NCBI GenBank assembly: GCA_029262175.1
Contig: JAJCZV010000017.1
Coordinates: forward strand, 1-64,000
Direction: 5' to 3'
Source: Gemmatimonadota bacterium
GTDB taxonomy: Bacteria; Gemmatimonadota; Gemmatimonadetes; Palauibacterales; Palauibacteraceae
DNA length: 64,000 nucleotides
Notes under the pieces: model-generated
Seen by the model: only the letters and a program-made list of their open reading frames with translations
The model's database searches: none
Told to the model about the DNA's origin: nothing
Translations under genes and position numbers: made by a program
Shown here: in pieces, positions 1-9,207 of the stretch
How the letters are laid out: each line of letters starts with the position of its first letter
How positions within the stretch are numbered: the stretch's first letter is position 1

Positions 1-3000
1 CGCCTGGATAGGGGCGGGTTTGATGCCGTTGCATGGCCTGGAACGCGGTGCTTTCGCGCTCGTCTGGGACGCCGGACCGTCGTCTGTGGATGTGTCGTTT
101 GGCTAGATAGGGGAAGTGTCTCACGCGCCGACTCCAACCCCATGATTCGGCCCTCATGACCCTGATGTGTGCGAGGAGCCACTGCGGGATCGGTCGACGT
201 TCGAACGCCAAGGGTCCGTAGCTATCGAGCAGCGCGACGAGTCCTGTCTCGAGACCTCGCGCGTGGAGTTGGCAGGCCATCTCCTGAGCGATCGCGCCGC
301 CGACGCTATACCCGGCGATGTGGTGGGGTCCGTCTACTCCGAACTCCAACATGGCCTCGACGAAGTGTTCGGCGGTCTCGCGGATCTGCCGCCGGGGCCC
401 CCAGTCCGGATCGCGACTCGGGAGTTGGAGGCTGTAGGTCGGCCGGTGCTTCAAGTGCTGAACGAGCCCTCTGAACAGGAACGGGTACCCGGCCAGCCCT
501 TCGATGACGAACAGCGGCGGCAAGTGACCGTGGGCTCGAAGAGGCATGAGCGTCGCGTCTTCCCCGCCCTGCGCAAAGGCAGCGATCAACCCTTCGATCG
601 TCGGAGAGCGAAACAGGGCATCGAACGGCGGGGCCGAGCCGACGCGTCGTTCGATCTCGGCGAACAGCCGCACCGCTCTCAGCGAGTCGCCGCCCAGGTC
701 GAAGAAGCTGTCTCTTAGCCCCACCCGTTCCAACGCCAAGACCTCGCCCCAGATCTCCGACAACATCCGTTCGAGCGGGGTCTCCGGTGCGAGTGAGCCC
801 TCCTCGACCGGGCGCTCGAAATCGGGGGACGGAAGCGCGGCGTGGTCCACCTTGCCGCTCGCGGCCAGTGGCAGTCGGTCCAACACGACGAACGAGGTGG
901 GTTGAAGATAATCCGGGAGAACCAGCGACAAGAACCCTCGCAGCGTTTCGGCCGTGGGGGCGACCTCCGACTCTACCGGCACGATGTACGCGACGAGTTG
1001 GAGGGATCCCTCGATGGCCCTCGTCCCGACGACGAGCGCCTCTCGGATCGCCGGATGCTCGGCCAGACGCGACTCGATCTCGCCCGGCTCCACTCGGTGG
1101 CCGCGGATTTTCAGCTGACGGTCGAGACGGCCCACGAACTCCAGTTCACCGTCGGGTCGCCACCGCACCTCGTCTCCAGTCCGATACAACCGGTCTTCAT
1201 CCGGAAGATGCGGGCTGCGGCGAAAACGCGCCGCCGTCAGTTCGGGTCGATTGCGGTACCCACGCGCCAATCCATCTCCCGCGATCCACAACTCGCCGGT
1301 GGCGCCGTCGGCCACGGGTTCCAGGTGCTCGTCCAGTACATACACGCGGGTGTTGGCAATCGGACGACCGATGGGGATCGAGGTGGACGCCGCCGCGAGA
1401 TGGTTTGGAATCGTATGCGTGCACGTGAACGTCGTCGCTTCGGTCGGGCCGTACCCGTTTACGATCTGCGTGTCGGGTGCAAGCGCGTCGAGGGCTCTCC
1501 GCACGTGCGAGACCGATTGGGCTTCTCCACCGATCAGGAGGTACCGGACGCCGGCGAGCGCGTCGGGCGCCTCATCGATGATCGCGTTGAAGAGACCCGC
1601 ACCGAGCCATAGATGCGTGATCGAGTGTGCGCGCAGCAGCCCCTTCAAATCCCGATGGTCCGGGAATCGGTCGGGCCACAACACGAGTTTGGCACCATGA
1701 AGCAGCGCCCCCCAAATCTCGAAGGTCGACGCATCGAACACGGGAGGCGCAAGCGCGAGAAAACGGTGGTCGGGACCAAACGGGACGTAGCTGGCGCCAG
1801 ACACGAGCCGGTTGACGGCTCGATGTGGCACTTCCACACCATTGGGGATGCCGGTGGACCCCGACGTATACATCACGTAGGCGAGATCATCGGCTGAGAC
1901 CGATGGCATCGGCTGTTCCGGCTCGAGCCCGGAGGCGGCGACATCAGTATCGAGAACCAGGACGTCGGGCACCGCGGACCGCACGTGTTCGACTGAGGCG
2001 GACGAGCAGAGAATCACCTGTGCGTTCGTATCCCGAATCAACGCCTGGACGCGGGCTACCGGCCACGCTGGATCGATCGGCACGTACGCGCCGCCCGACT
2101 TCAGCGTAGCGAGCATACCCACAATCAAATCGATGGAATGTGCGCCGTAGAGCCCCACGAACTCGCCTGGTCCGACGTCATTTCGGCGCAGCCTATTGGC
2201 CAGCGCGTTCGCGCGGTCGGAGAGCTCTCGATAGGTGAGCTGCTCCTGTCCGCAGACGATGGCTGTCCGCTCAGGCCCGTCGCGGACTCGAGCCTCGAAC
2301 ACCTCGTGCAGCGGGGCGTCACGAGCGTAGTCGGTTGCCGTGTCGTTTCGATCCTGGAGCACGCGCCGACGTTCCTGGTCGTCGAACCGTGGCAACGCCG
2401 AGATGACGGTTTCTGGCGAACGAAGAAAGGCATCGAGATTGCGTTGGAACTGCTCGACGAGCCGGTGACGTTCGCCAACGTCAAACGCGTCGTCGCGAAA
2501 ATGAAAGTCCAGGGTGAATTCGCCTCGCCCATTGAAGTCGTGGACGTTGAGGCTCAGGCTTTCATCTTGGTGTCCCGGGTGGATCCACTCCGTCTCGACC
2601 GGAACTCCCTCGAAGGGCGGGAAGTTCGCGGTCTGCACGTTGAGCAGGACGTCGTAGATTCTGCGGCGCGCGAGATTCAGGGGTGCGTGTTGCAGGAGAC
2701 GAAGCGCCTCGAAGAGGGCTTTCTGGGCCTCTATGTAGAGAGCGCGAAGGCTCTTTTCTCCGTCCATCTCGAGTCTGAACGGGACAATCTCGAGACAAAG
2801 TCCGATCGTCTCGGCCGCGGCGCGCGAGGGACGGTTCGATATGGTCGAACCAATCGACAGTTCGGATCGGCCGACCGACCGAAAGAGTGCGGCGCCGAGG
2901 AGCGCGGCAAACAGTCCCGGCAACGCCAAACCGGTATCGGCCACCAGCGCCTCGCGAAGCTGCGCCGATTCCGCCGGACTGACAATTTTCCGCAAGCGCG

Positions 3001-3703
3001 TGCTCTTCGTTTCATCAGACCGTGGCCCGGAGAGCCCTAGACTACTCGCATGATCGACGATGCGTCGCAGACGCCCTGCGACATCCTTCTCCGCCGCCGT
3101 GGCCCGCGCCTTTCGTTCGTAGTCGACGAAGCTCCTGAAGCTCGGCATCGCGACATCGAGCGGTTCCGAGCGCTTCCAGCGCGCGTATTGCTCCGCGGTG
3201 TGACGTAAGATCAGTGCCTGCGACGCGGTATCGGTGATGAGGTGGTGCGCGTTCAAGAACCACGCGTGGCGACGCTCGGTCAAACGAATCAGGACGCTGT
3301 CGAACAAGCGACCCGTCAAATCGAACCGGCGCGTTGCCCTACGCTCCGCCCAAGTCGCAAGAGCCGCGGTCGGATCGGCGTCGCCCGACAAGTCCAAGTG
3401 CTCGAGTCGGCACGCCCCTGCGTCTGCCACCCGAGCTCGCGGAATCCCGTCGCGCTCCTCGATCGACGTTCGTAGCGAGTCGCTCGCATCGACGACGGCC
3501 TGAAACGCAGCCTCGAACCCCTCGGCATCGAGCGGACCCGGGATCGTCCAGAGAAACGGCGCATTGAGCAGCGGTATGTGCGGGCGCCGCTTGTGGGCGA
3601 TCCAAAACATCAGCTGCCGGCGCGTGAGGTTGGAGCGGAGCCATAGCGCCTCTAATTCCGCCTCCGGAGTCGGAAGCGAGGGAGGGGTTTGCTCTCCCGT
3701 CAC
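1..3703 (-). CDS. One-module NRPS, C-A-PCP-TE, predicted valine-type (C-terminus cut by window edge)
   Basis: Reading the minus strand from a GTG at 3703 gives one uninterrupted frame to the window edge (1234 codons, no stop). Domains in order: a condensation domain with HHLITDT at about 153-159; an adenylation domain with YTSGSTG near 612, GYGPTE near 750 and the A10 lysine (ASGKVD) near 951; a carrier domain with FFDLGGDSL, the phosphopantetheine serine being residue 1007; and a type I thioesterase with GYSVGG, serine 1133. Aligning the A domain to GrsA by eye gives specificity residues D-A-F-W-L-G-G-T-F-K, one substitution from the classic valine code DAFWIGGTFK. The GTG overlaps the stop of the metallophosphoesterase gene (GTGA), implying translational coupling. 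With no upstream module, the donor for the condensation domain is unknown: a free-standing carrier, a fatty acyl starter, or iterative use. The condensation motif ends in T rather than the usual G. Domain identity is secure; the product is unknown. Confidence 0.93.
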   Translation of the reverse strand, partial: MTGEQTPPSLPTPEAELEALWLRSNLTRRQLMFWIAHKRRPHIPLLNAPFLWTIPGPLDAEGFEAAFQAVVDASDSLRTSIEERDGIPRARVADAGACRLEHLDLSGDADPTAALATWAERRATRRFDLTGRLFDSVLIRLTERRHAWFLNAHHLITDTASQALILRHTAEQYARWKRSEPLDVAMPSFRSFVDYERKARATAAEKDVAGRLRRIVDHASSLGLSGPRSDETKSTRLRKIVSPAESAQLREALVADTGLALPGLFAALLGAALFRSVGRSELSIGSTISNRPSRAAAETIGLCLEIVPFRLEMDGEKSLRALYIEAQKALFEALRLLQHAPLNLARRRIYDVLLNVQTANFPPFEGVPVETEWIHPGHQDESLSLNVHDFNGRGEFTLDFHFRDDAFDVGERHRLVEQFQRNLDAFLRSPETVISALPRFDDQERRRVLQDRNDTATDYARDAPLHEVFEARVRDGPERTAIVCGQEQLTYRELSDRANALANRLRRNDVGPGEFVGLYGAHSIDLIVGMLATLKSGGAYVPIDPAWPVARVQALIRDTNAQVILCSSASVEHVRSAVPDVLVLDTDVAASGLEPEQPMPSVSADDLAYVMYTSGSTGIPNGVEVPHRAVNRLVSGASYVPFGPDHRFLALAPPVFDASTFEIWGALLHGAKLVLWPDRFPDHRDLKGLLRAHSITHLWLGAGLFNAIIDEAPDALAGVRYLLIGGEAQSVSHVRRALDALAPDTQIVNGYGPTEATTFTCTHTIPNHLAAASTSIPIGRPIANTRVYVLDEHLEPVADGATGELWIAGDGLARGYRNRPELTAARFRRSPHLPDEDRLYRTGDEVRWRPDGELEFVGRLDRQLKIRGHRVEPGEIESRLAEHPAIREALVVGTRAIEGSLQLVAYIVPVESEVAPTAETLRGFLSLVLPDYLQPTSFVVLDRLPLAASGKVDHAALPSPDFERPVEEGSLAPETPLERMLSEIWGEVLALERVGLRDSFFDLGGDSLRAVRLFAEIERRVGSAPPFDALFRSPTIEGLIAAFAQGGEDATLMPLRAHGHLPPLFVIEGLAGYPFLFRGLVQHLKHRPTYSLQLPSRDPDWGPRRQIRETAEHFVEAMLEFGVDGPHHIAGYSVGGAIAQEMACQLHARGLETGLVALLDSYGPLAFERRPIPQWLLAHIRVMRAESWGWSRRVRHFPYLAKRHIHRRRSGVPDERESTAFQAMQRHQTRPYPG

Positions 3704-4773
3704 CGGCCCCGGCCGCAAATCGACGCCTGGAAGCAGAGACTGTCGCCACCGGCCGGGATGTCGCCCTCGATATCGCGCATTCCGTCCAGTCGGATGTGGC
3801 CTATGGTGGGCCCGTCCTCGGCCACGGTGACCAGTGTCACGTGGTCAAACGCATCCTCGCTGTTTCGGTTTTGGCTTCCGCCGGTCGTACCCAACGTGAT
3901 GTAGTCGCGACCGTGCTTCGTCGTTCGACCGAAGTTGTGCAGATGTCCGTTGAACAGCGTGTACGGACGTCCCGTGAGCGCGTCCTCGATGGCGGCGAAG
4001 TCTGGCTCGTCGTCGCGCAGCCAGACGGGCTTGTGCATAAACAGGAAGGTCCAGCGCACGTCGGGATAGGTGGCGAGCACCGCGCGGACGTACTCGGATT
4101 GCTCGCTCCCGACCTCTCCCGTGATGCGCTCCGGCATCCGGTAGTATTCCATCGCCAACGCGGCCTCGGGGTCGGGACCGGCGCCCACCTCGAGCGCGGC
4201 CGCCCGCGCTTCGTAGATCTCCCGCATCCGGTCGTCCGAGTAGTCCTCGGTATCCAGAATAAGAAACAACACGTCCTTGTAAACGAAGTGGTAGTAGCGC
4301 TGGCCATAACGTTCGGTCCATACGTCACGCATCACCTGGTTGGTGAGATCGTGATTGCCGCCCACATGGAAGACCGGCGCAATCGACTTCGACGCACGCG
4401 CGTCGAAGTCATCCCACTCGCGTGCGAGTTGTGCGCGGTCTTCGGTACCGCCATCGATCAGATCGCCGACGCTCATGATCAATTCCGGCCGGAGGAGCGC
4501 GAGCTCGGCGACAGCGACGTCGAACACACCGGGCCGTTCCCCGCCGTTCAGGTCCGAGAAGATGGCGAACGTGAACTTGCCCGCCTCGTCGTCGAAGCGA
4601 TCGTGAGACCATGGAGTGGGGCCGGCATCGAACTCATGTACAAACGCGGCCCCGCGCTCGACGAGGTCCGGCTCCGCGCACGCTTGGACGAGCAACACCG
4701 TAGACGCAAGCAGGGCTATGCGAGTCGACGGCCTCGGGCGCCTCCCCTCGTTTGCCCTATCGGCCGCACCCAA
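3700..4773 (-). CDS. Secreted calcineurin-like metallophosphoesterase
   Basis: A 357-residue protein with an N-terminal hydrophobic segment ending in LLVQACAEP, a possible but imperfect lipobox, so it is probably exported or membrane-tethered. The binuclear-metal phosphoesterase motifs are present in order: FSDLNGG (first Asp), SVGDLIDGG (GD), GGNHDL (GNHD), a middle His in MHKPVW and NGHLHNFG (GHxH). The likely start is a TTG two bases after the stop of the M20 peptidase, and the stop overlaps the NRPS start by 4 nt. It therefore sits in an apparent peptidase-phosphoesterase-NRPS operon. The substrate (phosphomonoester, phosphodiester or nucleotide) cannot be told from the sequence, and a direct role in peptide synthesis is not evident. 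Confidence 0.88.
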   Translation of the reverse strand: MGAADRANEGRRPRPSTRIALLASTVLLVQACAEPDLVERGAAFVHEFDAGPTPWSHDRFDDEAGKFTFAIFSDLNGGERPGVFDVAVAELALLRPELIMSVGDLIDGGTEDRAQLAREWDDFDARASKSIAPVFHVGGNHDLTNQVMRDVWTERYGQRYYHFVYKDVLFLILDTEDYSDDRMREIYEARAAALEVGAGPDPEAALAMEYYRMPERITGEVGSEQSEYVRAVLATYPDVRWTFLFMHKPVWLRDDEPDFAAIEDALTGRPYTLFNGHLHNFGRTTKHGRDYITLGTTGGSQNRNSEDAFDHVTLVTVAEDGPTIGHIRLDGMRDIEGDIPAGGDSLCFQASICGRGR

Positions 4774-4774
4774 G

Positions 4775-6196
4775 TTACGAACCGGCCAACTGCGTCAGCA
4801 GCGTATACCAGTGTTCGAGTGCGCCGTAGAACCCCCGCACGGGAACGCGTTCGTTCAGGCCGTGCGCAAAGATCTCGTCGTCCTTCATGAAGAGACCCAT
4901 CACGCCGTAGGTCGGTATGCCGGCGGCGCGCACTTCGCGTCCGTCGGTGCCATATGGGGCCATGTATGGAACGATTGCGGTCCCCGGATATCGGGACTCG
5001 ACGGCGGAGGCTACGGCGGAAAGCACGTCATCTCGCATCGGAGACGCCGGGCTCGGGATCGCTTCGCCCACTTGCCTGATCTCGAGCGCGTCGTTTCCTC
5101 CCACGCGCTTGAGCGTCGCCTGAACCTCCGCGACCTCGACGCCCGGGAAGATCCGGCAATTGACGGTGGAGGTCGCGGACTGGGGCAGCGCGTTCTCCGC
5201 GTGACCTCCACGAAGCATCGTCGCGACGCACGTGGTGCGAGTGATCCCGACAAAGGACGGTTCGCTCCACAGGATGTCGACGGCGCCTTGATCGCTCGGG
5301 TCGGCGGCAAAGCGACGCATCGCCTCCCCCACTTCCCCGTCCGTCACTTTCGCGGTCGCTGCAAAGAAGTTCAGCGTGGTCTCGTTTGTCCGGACCGGAA
5401 AACGAAACGCTTCGATGTTCTTCAGCACCGTGGCCAGTTCGTAGATCGCGTTGTCCGCGCGCGGCGTCGAACTGTGACCGCCCGGATTCCGCATCGTGAG
5501 GTCGAACGTCGCGTACGTCTTCTCAGACGTCTGCAAACTGTACACGATGCCTTCGCCGTTTGGGCCCAAGCTGCCGCCCCCCGCATCGGCGTTGAGCGCG
5601 TACTCGGCATCGGTGAGCTCGCGGTGGGTCGTGACGAGCGCTCGAGCCGTGAGCATACCGGTCTCCTCATCCCCGCTAAAGCCGATGATCAAATCTCGGT
5701 TGGGGACAAACCCGTCGGCCTTGAGACGGAGAAACGTCGTCGTGATCGCGGTGACCCCGAACTTGTCATCCATCGAACCCCGTCCGAAGAAGTAGCCGTT
5801 CTCTTCGATCAGGGTGAAGGGGTCGCGTTCCCAGTCCTCGGGGAGCGCATCGACGATGTCCATGTGCCCGATAAGAAGAATGGGTTTCTTGCCCGCCGAA
5901 CCATCACCTCGATACCGAACGACCAGACTCGCGGTCTCCTCGCCGCTGGCCAGGGTCTGCGGCAAGACATGAACATCTTCCGCCGGAAATCCGCCGGCCC
6001 GGAATTGGTCCGCCAGATAGTTCGCGAGCGCCGGCACCTGGCCGAAGGTCGCGGCCGTTCGATAGCCGACGGCCGTCCGATAGATCTCGAGCGCCTGTTT
6101 CTGGTAGGGCTCGGTGTAGTCCGAGCTCGAGTCTTGCGCGGTCAGGGCGGCGGGGACAACGAGGAGTACTGCAAGGAGCACGGTCAGAAATCGCAT
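4775..6196 (-). CDS. Secreted M20-family metallopeptidase (ArgE/DapE/carboxypeptidase-like)
   Basis: 473 residues with a clean signal peptide (MRFLTVLLAVLLVVPAALTAQ) followed by an M20 zinc peptidase. Visible metal-site motifs are GHMDIVD (His and Asp), GRGSMDDKFG (bridging Asp), GFSGDEETG (catalytic Glu pair) and ALNADAGGGS. A dimerisation-domain segment, RNPGGHSSTP, lies near the middle. The family hydrolyses N-acyl amino acids or dipeptides; an exported copy suggests peptide scavenging. It is the gene upstream of the metallophosphoesterase on the same strand, with only one base between stop and next start, so the two are probably co-transcribed. Confidence 0.93.
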   Translation of the reverse strand: MRFLTVLLAVLLVVPAALTAQDSSSDYTEPYQKQALEIYRTAVGYRTAATFGQVPALANYLADQFRAGGFPAEDVHVLPQTLASGEETASLVVRYRGDGSAGKKPILLIGHMDIVDALPEDWERDPFTLIEENGYFFGRGSMDDKFGVTAITTTFLRLKADGFVPNRDLIIGFSGDEETGMLTARALVTTHRELTDAEYALNADAGGGSLGPNGEGIVYSLQTSEKTYATFDLTMRNPGGHSSTPRADNAIYELATVLKNIEAFRFPVRTNETTLNFFAATAKVTDGEVGEAMRRFAADPSDQGAVDILWSEPSFVGITRTTCVATMLRGGHAENALPQSATSTVNCRIFPGVEVAEVQATLKRVGGNDALEIRQVGEAIPSPASPMRDDVLSAVASAVESRYPGTAIVPYMAPYGTDGREVRAAGIPTYGVMGLFMKDDEIFAHGLNERVPVRGFYGALEHWYTLLTQLAGS

Positions 6197-6315
6197 GGAT
6201 CACGGGGAGGGCACGGGTTTTCGTTTGGGCCTGATCGCCCAATCTGAGTCCAAACGTAGAATCTCGCCCGAAGCGCCGAAAGAATGCGATCTAGGCGGAC
6301 GAGAAAAGGGCGCGA

Positions 6316-7023
6316 TCAGGCGCGGCAGTAGTTGTGTCGCAGGGTATTCAGATCCCCGAGGGTGGGCCCCGTGTGCGCCTCGAATCCAATGGCGCTCATC
6401 AGGAAGTCCGCATTCTCACCGGCGTGCGTCTGGATCCCCATCGAGTGACCGAACTCATGCGCGGCGATCGATGCGACCGCGTCGGTGAACTCGAGCTGGC
6501 TGAGCGCGCCGATGCGAAACCGCGTTTCCAATCCGATGCCGAGGTTGGTGGTCGAGAACTCGATGACGGTCTTCGCGATGATTCCGCTGGATTCGAACTC
6601 GGTGGGACGACTCGCGGCTAGCGCGATCGGTCCGCCCGGGATCCCGGAAACAAACTCCGCGACGATGTGCGCGTGGTCTGCACTCCCGACAAACTCGACG
6701 GCCGCCAGCCCGCTCTCGGTCTCGGACTGCCAGACTCGAAAGCCCTGTTGGAGGGCGATCAAGTACGTACCCTGGAGGTCGGGGGCGGCCGTCCCGAGAT
6801 CGATGAACACCGATACGGGAAACTGTCGAAACCGGCCGGCGAACTGGACCGAGGAGACGTAGTTGGGTTGAAGACCGCAGACGCCATAGATGACTGCGGG
6901 GGAGGCCGCAGGACCGGTTGCGCCATCTTCGCAGCTCGCGACGGCCAAACACGCGGCCACGGCGATGGAAACTGAGCCTCCGGGTCTTCTGGAGGGGCGA
7001 CCCGGAACTATTCGGCCCGCCAT
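6316..7023 (-). CDS. Matrixin/metzincin-like zinc metallopeptidase lipoprotein
   Basis: About 235 residues. The zinc motif AAHEFGHSMGIQTH matches the HExxHxxGxxH metzincin pattern, and FLMSA shortly after it provides the Met-turn. The N-terminus carries arginines, a short hydrophobic run and a cysteine (LAVASC), consistent with a lipoprotein signal. The chosen ATG at 7023 lies inside the preceding 28-codon gene, out of frame with it; there is no strong ribosome site of its own, suggesting coupled translation. A GTG further in would remove the positive n-region of the signal, so the longer start is preferred. It ends at a conserved-looking HNYCRA tail. Substrate unknown. Confidence 0.82.
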   Translation of the reverse strand: MAGRIVPGRPSRRPGGSVSIAVAACLAVASCEDGATGPAASPAVIYGVCGLQPNYVSSVQFAGRFRQFPVSVFIDLGTAAPDLQGTYLIALQQGFRVWQSETESGLAAVEFVGSADHAHIVAEFVSGIPGGPIALAASRPTEFESSGIIAKTVIEFSTTNLGIGLETRFRIGALSQLEFTDAVASIAAHEFGHSMGIQTHAGENADFLMSAIGFEAHTGPTLGDLNTLRHNYCRA

Positions 7024-7094
7024 TCGATAAGCAAAATCACGATAAGCGCGATGAGAACCGGGATTCCCATGAGCCAATCCTGCCACTCGGGCAT
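7008..7094 (-). CDS. 28-residue single-span membrane peptide
   Basis: A short open frame: ATG at 7094, stop TAG at 7008-7010. It has an excellent ribosome site (AAGGAGG, about 7 nt before ATG). The product starts MPEWQDWLMG, then has a run of about 16 aliphatic residues (IPVLIALIVILLI) and ends EWRAE, so it is predicted to be a single transmembrane helix with acidic ends. Its 3' end overlaps the start of the metallopeptidase gene in another frame, which fits a coupling or leader role. I do not recognise a family. The strong ribosome site and hydrophobic composition argue against chance. Confidence 0.62.
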   Translation of the reverse strand: MPEWQDWLMGIPVLIALIVILLIEWRAE

Positions 7095-7436
7095 CGTTGC
7101 GCCTCCTTAGCGTCCTGACGTCGACTGCGGTCCGGACCAAGCCTCGCCTCCCCGTTCCACCTAGTCAACCGCCGGCTGTGAGAAGTGTCCTCGAGCAGAC
7201 CGTCATGAGGGTCCTTGGCGGAAGGCTCGTCGGCGATGGGCACGTGGATTGCCCGGGTCGAGCGGGCGGTTGAATGCCTTCGTCGCGATCCGCAGCAGGC
7301 TGATCGTCCGCCGAATGGGCCATTCAAGGCGAGAACCGGGAACGCCGACCCTTTGGGTTGGCCGCGACCGGGGCCGAGGAGATCCGAACACAATTGCCGG
7401 TGCCAACCATTTTTGTCCAACTGAGGAGAACCACAG
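7095..7436. other. Divergent intergenic region, 342 bp
   Basis: This gap separates the minus-strand metallopeptidase unit from the plus-strand lipoprotein at 7437 and must hold promoters for both. I see no clear -35/-10 pair, no conserved RNA fold and no credible coding frame; the open frames crossing it lack ribosome sites. A GAGGAG motif lies about 8 nt before the ATG at 7437. Confidence 0.5.
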
Positions 7437-8291
7437 ATGAGATCGAGAACGACCACGACGTTTGCGTCCCTAGCGCGGGTGGTGCTGGGAGTTACGCTTT
7501 GTGTGTCCGCTGTAGCCGGCTGCGCAGACTCCGAACTCTCGCCGCTCGCACCCGGACAACCCCAGTTCGCGATCTCCGACGGCGCCCACAACGGTGGGAA
7601 TAGCCACTTTTACTTTCTTCCGCCTCTCGTCAAGAACCCGCATTCAAACGGGGTCTTCGACGCCGGGCTGTCGCCCATCATCGAGATCGTGGATCGAGAC
7701 TTGATGTCGGTGATCGGCACGCTCGACGCCAACCTGGACAACTCGAATTCGCACTATCACCAGAACTGGCACACGAACGACTACAACCTCGATCCCAGCC
7801 ACACGTATCGACTTCGGATCTTGGTCGACGGCGTGGAGTTGGGGTACGCCGACGTCGATGTCGCGGCAAACGGCAGCGAGCTAAAGAACATCGACACGGA
7901 TGAGTTCATCGCGCTCAAAGACGGTCGCACCCTCCCGATCATGTTCCGAATCGAAGACGGTGCGTTGTCGAGCGACCCCGGGACGGTAAAGGTCACCACG
8001 ACGCTCGCGGACGGAAGCGACACGCCCGACGGCTCGCTCGGCTTCTCGGTGTGCGACATGGCCACCGGCACCGTGTGCGACCCGGACGGGGCCACCGTGC
8101 CGATCGTCGGAATGGAGTCCTTCTCGGTTCTGCCCGGATCCTATCAATACACGGCCGAGTATATTCCCGGCGCGTCGGAGGATGAGTGTTCGATCGTGGA
8201 GGGCGGGGGTGACGATGAGACTGGGCCCGTCGATGTCTTCGAGAACGTGACCACCGAACTTTCGTTTGAAATCAATTGCGGCGGGTTCTAG
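7437..8291 (+). CDS. Hypothetical secreted lipoprotein
   Basis: 284 residues. A signal sequence ends in the lipobox VAGC, cysteine about residue 29, so the protein is expected to be an outer-surface or periplasmic lipoprotein. The mature part has a His/Asn-rich region near the middle (NSHYHQNWHTNDYN), a beta-rich domain with LRILVDGVELG, and a C-terminal domain with paired cysteines (FSVCDMATGTVCDPDG, DECSIVE, EINCGGF) that could form disulphides. I recognise no enzymatic motif. A GAGGAG ribosome site precedes the ATG, and a strong intrinsic terminator follows, so it is probably a single-gene transcript. Confidence 0.8.
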   Translation: MRSRTTTTFASLARVVLGVTLCVSAVAGCADSELSPLAPGQPQFAISDGAHNGGNSHFYFLPPLVKNPHSNGVFDAGLSPIIEIVDRDLMSVIGTLDANLDNSNSHYHQNWHTNDYNLDPSHTYRLRILVDGVELGYADVDVAANGSELKNIDTDEFIALKDGRTLPIMFRIEDGALSSDPGTVKVTTTLADGSDTPDGSLGFSVCDMATGTVCDPDGATVPIVGMESFSVLPGSYQYTAEYIPGASEDECSIVEGGGDDETGPVDVFENVTTELSFEINCGGF

Positions 8292-8327
8292 CCACGCACG
8301 AATGACGGAAGTTCGGTTCTTCAAGGG

Positions 8328-8360
8328 CGGGTCTCGAATCTCTCGAGACCCGTTTTTTTT
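8328..8360 (+). terminator. Rho-independent terminator
   Basis: A perfect 10-bp stem (CGGGTCTCGA / TCGAGACCCG) with a 5-base loop is followed by eight T residues at 8353-8360. It lies 36 nt after the lipoprotein stop and is the clearest intrinsic terminator in the window. The T-run is on the plus strand, so it ends the plus-strand transcript. Confidence 0.93.
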
Positions 8361-8371
8361 AGGCTTGCGCG

Positions 8372-9094
8372 CTAGGACCCGGAGTCCGGCGGGAAGTCTT
8401 TCATGATGTCGTGGACGACGGACGCAATGAAATCCGGGAGGCCGTCCAGGTCCGGCGCGTGCCCGAGCGCTCCGTTCGCCCAGCCCCGCCAGATGAGTTC
8501 ACCACTCTCGCCATCCAAGATGTCGACGACGAAGGATCCCGGCCCCAAGCTCCCGAGGTCAGCGCCGCTCCCGCCTCGGTAGTACCCGCTGCTACCGTAG
8601 CCATAACCGAAGTAGGGGCGATATCCGAAGGAGGAGTACCCGCCAAAACCCCGCCCGAATCGTGACCGCCCGGAATAGAAGCCGCCGAAGCCGTACCCGA
8701 AGGGCGAGTACGCGTAGGGGGTGCCAAATCCGAAGCCGAGTGCGAGCACGAGCGGAAACCCGCCACCACCGCGACCGAAGGTCGCCCCTTCGGGGTCGAT
8801 GATCGAGACCGCCACGAGGAAGTCGACCGGGCCGTCTTCGACCTTTTCGAAGCCGAGCTCGCCGAGTTCGTTGTCGACGGCTCTCTCCAGGCGTCGCTCG
8901 AGGAACGGGTTGACCCGCTCCATCTCTTCGGACTCCTCGGCCGCCCCCTCTTCGGGCGGCGCAGCCCAGTCGTAGGTGTGACGGGCCTCGAAGGAGACAC
9001 TATGGTCGTAGTCACTCGCCACGCGAAGGGTCGCACAACCGCCGAACCACACCGCCGTGCACAGCGTCAGGAAGACTCGAATTCTCGCTACCAC
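8372..9094 (-). CDS. DUF4136-like lipoprotein with Gly/Tyr-rich insert
   Basis: 240 residues: signal peptide with lipobox FGGCATL (cysteine near residue 20), then the typical DUF4136 opening with a Tyr/Asp region (VASDYDHSVSF), a central stretch very rich in Gly, Tyr, Phe and Ser (about residues 110-175), and a C-terminal segment SFVVDILDGESGELIWRGWA that resembles the family core. The low-complexity insert is the odd part; it may be disordered or self-associating. Function of the family is unknown; it is usually an envelope lipoprotein. Confidence 0.8.
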   Translation of the reverse strand: MVARIRVFLTLCTAVWFGGCATLRVASDYDHSVSFEARHTYDWAAPPEEGAAEESEEMERVNPFLERRLERAVDNELGELGFEKVEDGPVDFLVAVSIIDPEGATFGRGGGGFPLVLALGFGFGTPYAYSPFGYGFGGFYSGRSRFGRGFGGYSSFGYRPYFGYGYGSSGYYRGGSGADLGSLGPGSFVVDILDGESGELIWRGWANGALGHAPDLDGLPDFIASVVHDIMKDFPPDSGS

Positions 9095-9207
9095 GCGTTC
9101 ATCTCCACTCGGGTCGCGCGTCTCCCGACGCCCGTGTAAGCCACCACAACCTACTCGTACTAGAGGATGACGAGCGATCGGCGGTCCACGTCACGAACGG
9201 AGTCCCT

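Noticed and set aside
138..3040. Several plus-strand frames over the NRPS
   Set aside because: They are shadows of a continuous minus-strand NRPS frame that has no stop inside the window.
3796..4890. Plus-strand open frame of 364 codons
   Set aside because: Antisense to the metallophosphoesterase; the real motifs are on the minus strand.
4616..6247. Long plus-strand open frame (543 codons)
   Set aside because: It is antisense to the M20 peptidase, has no domain-like sequence and no ribosome site; high GC gives long shadow frames.
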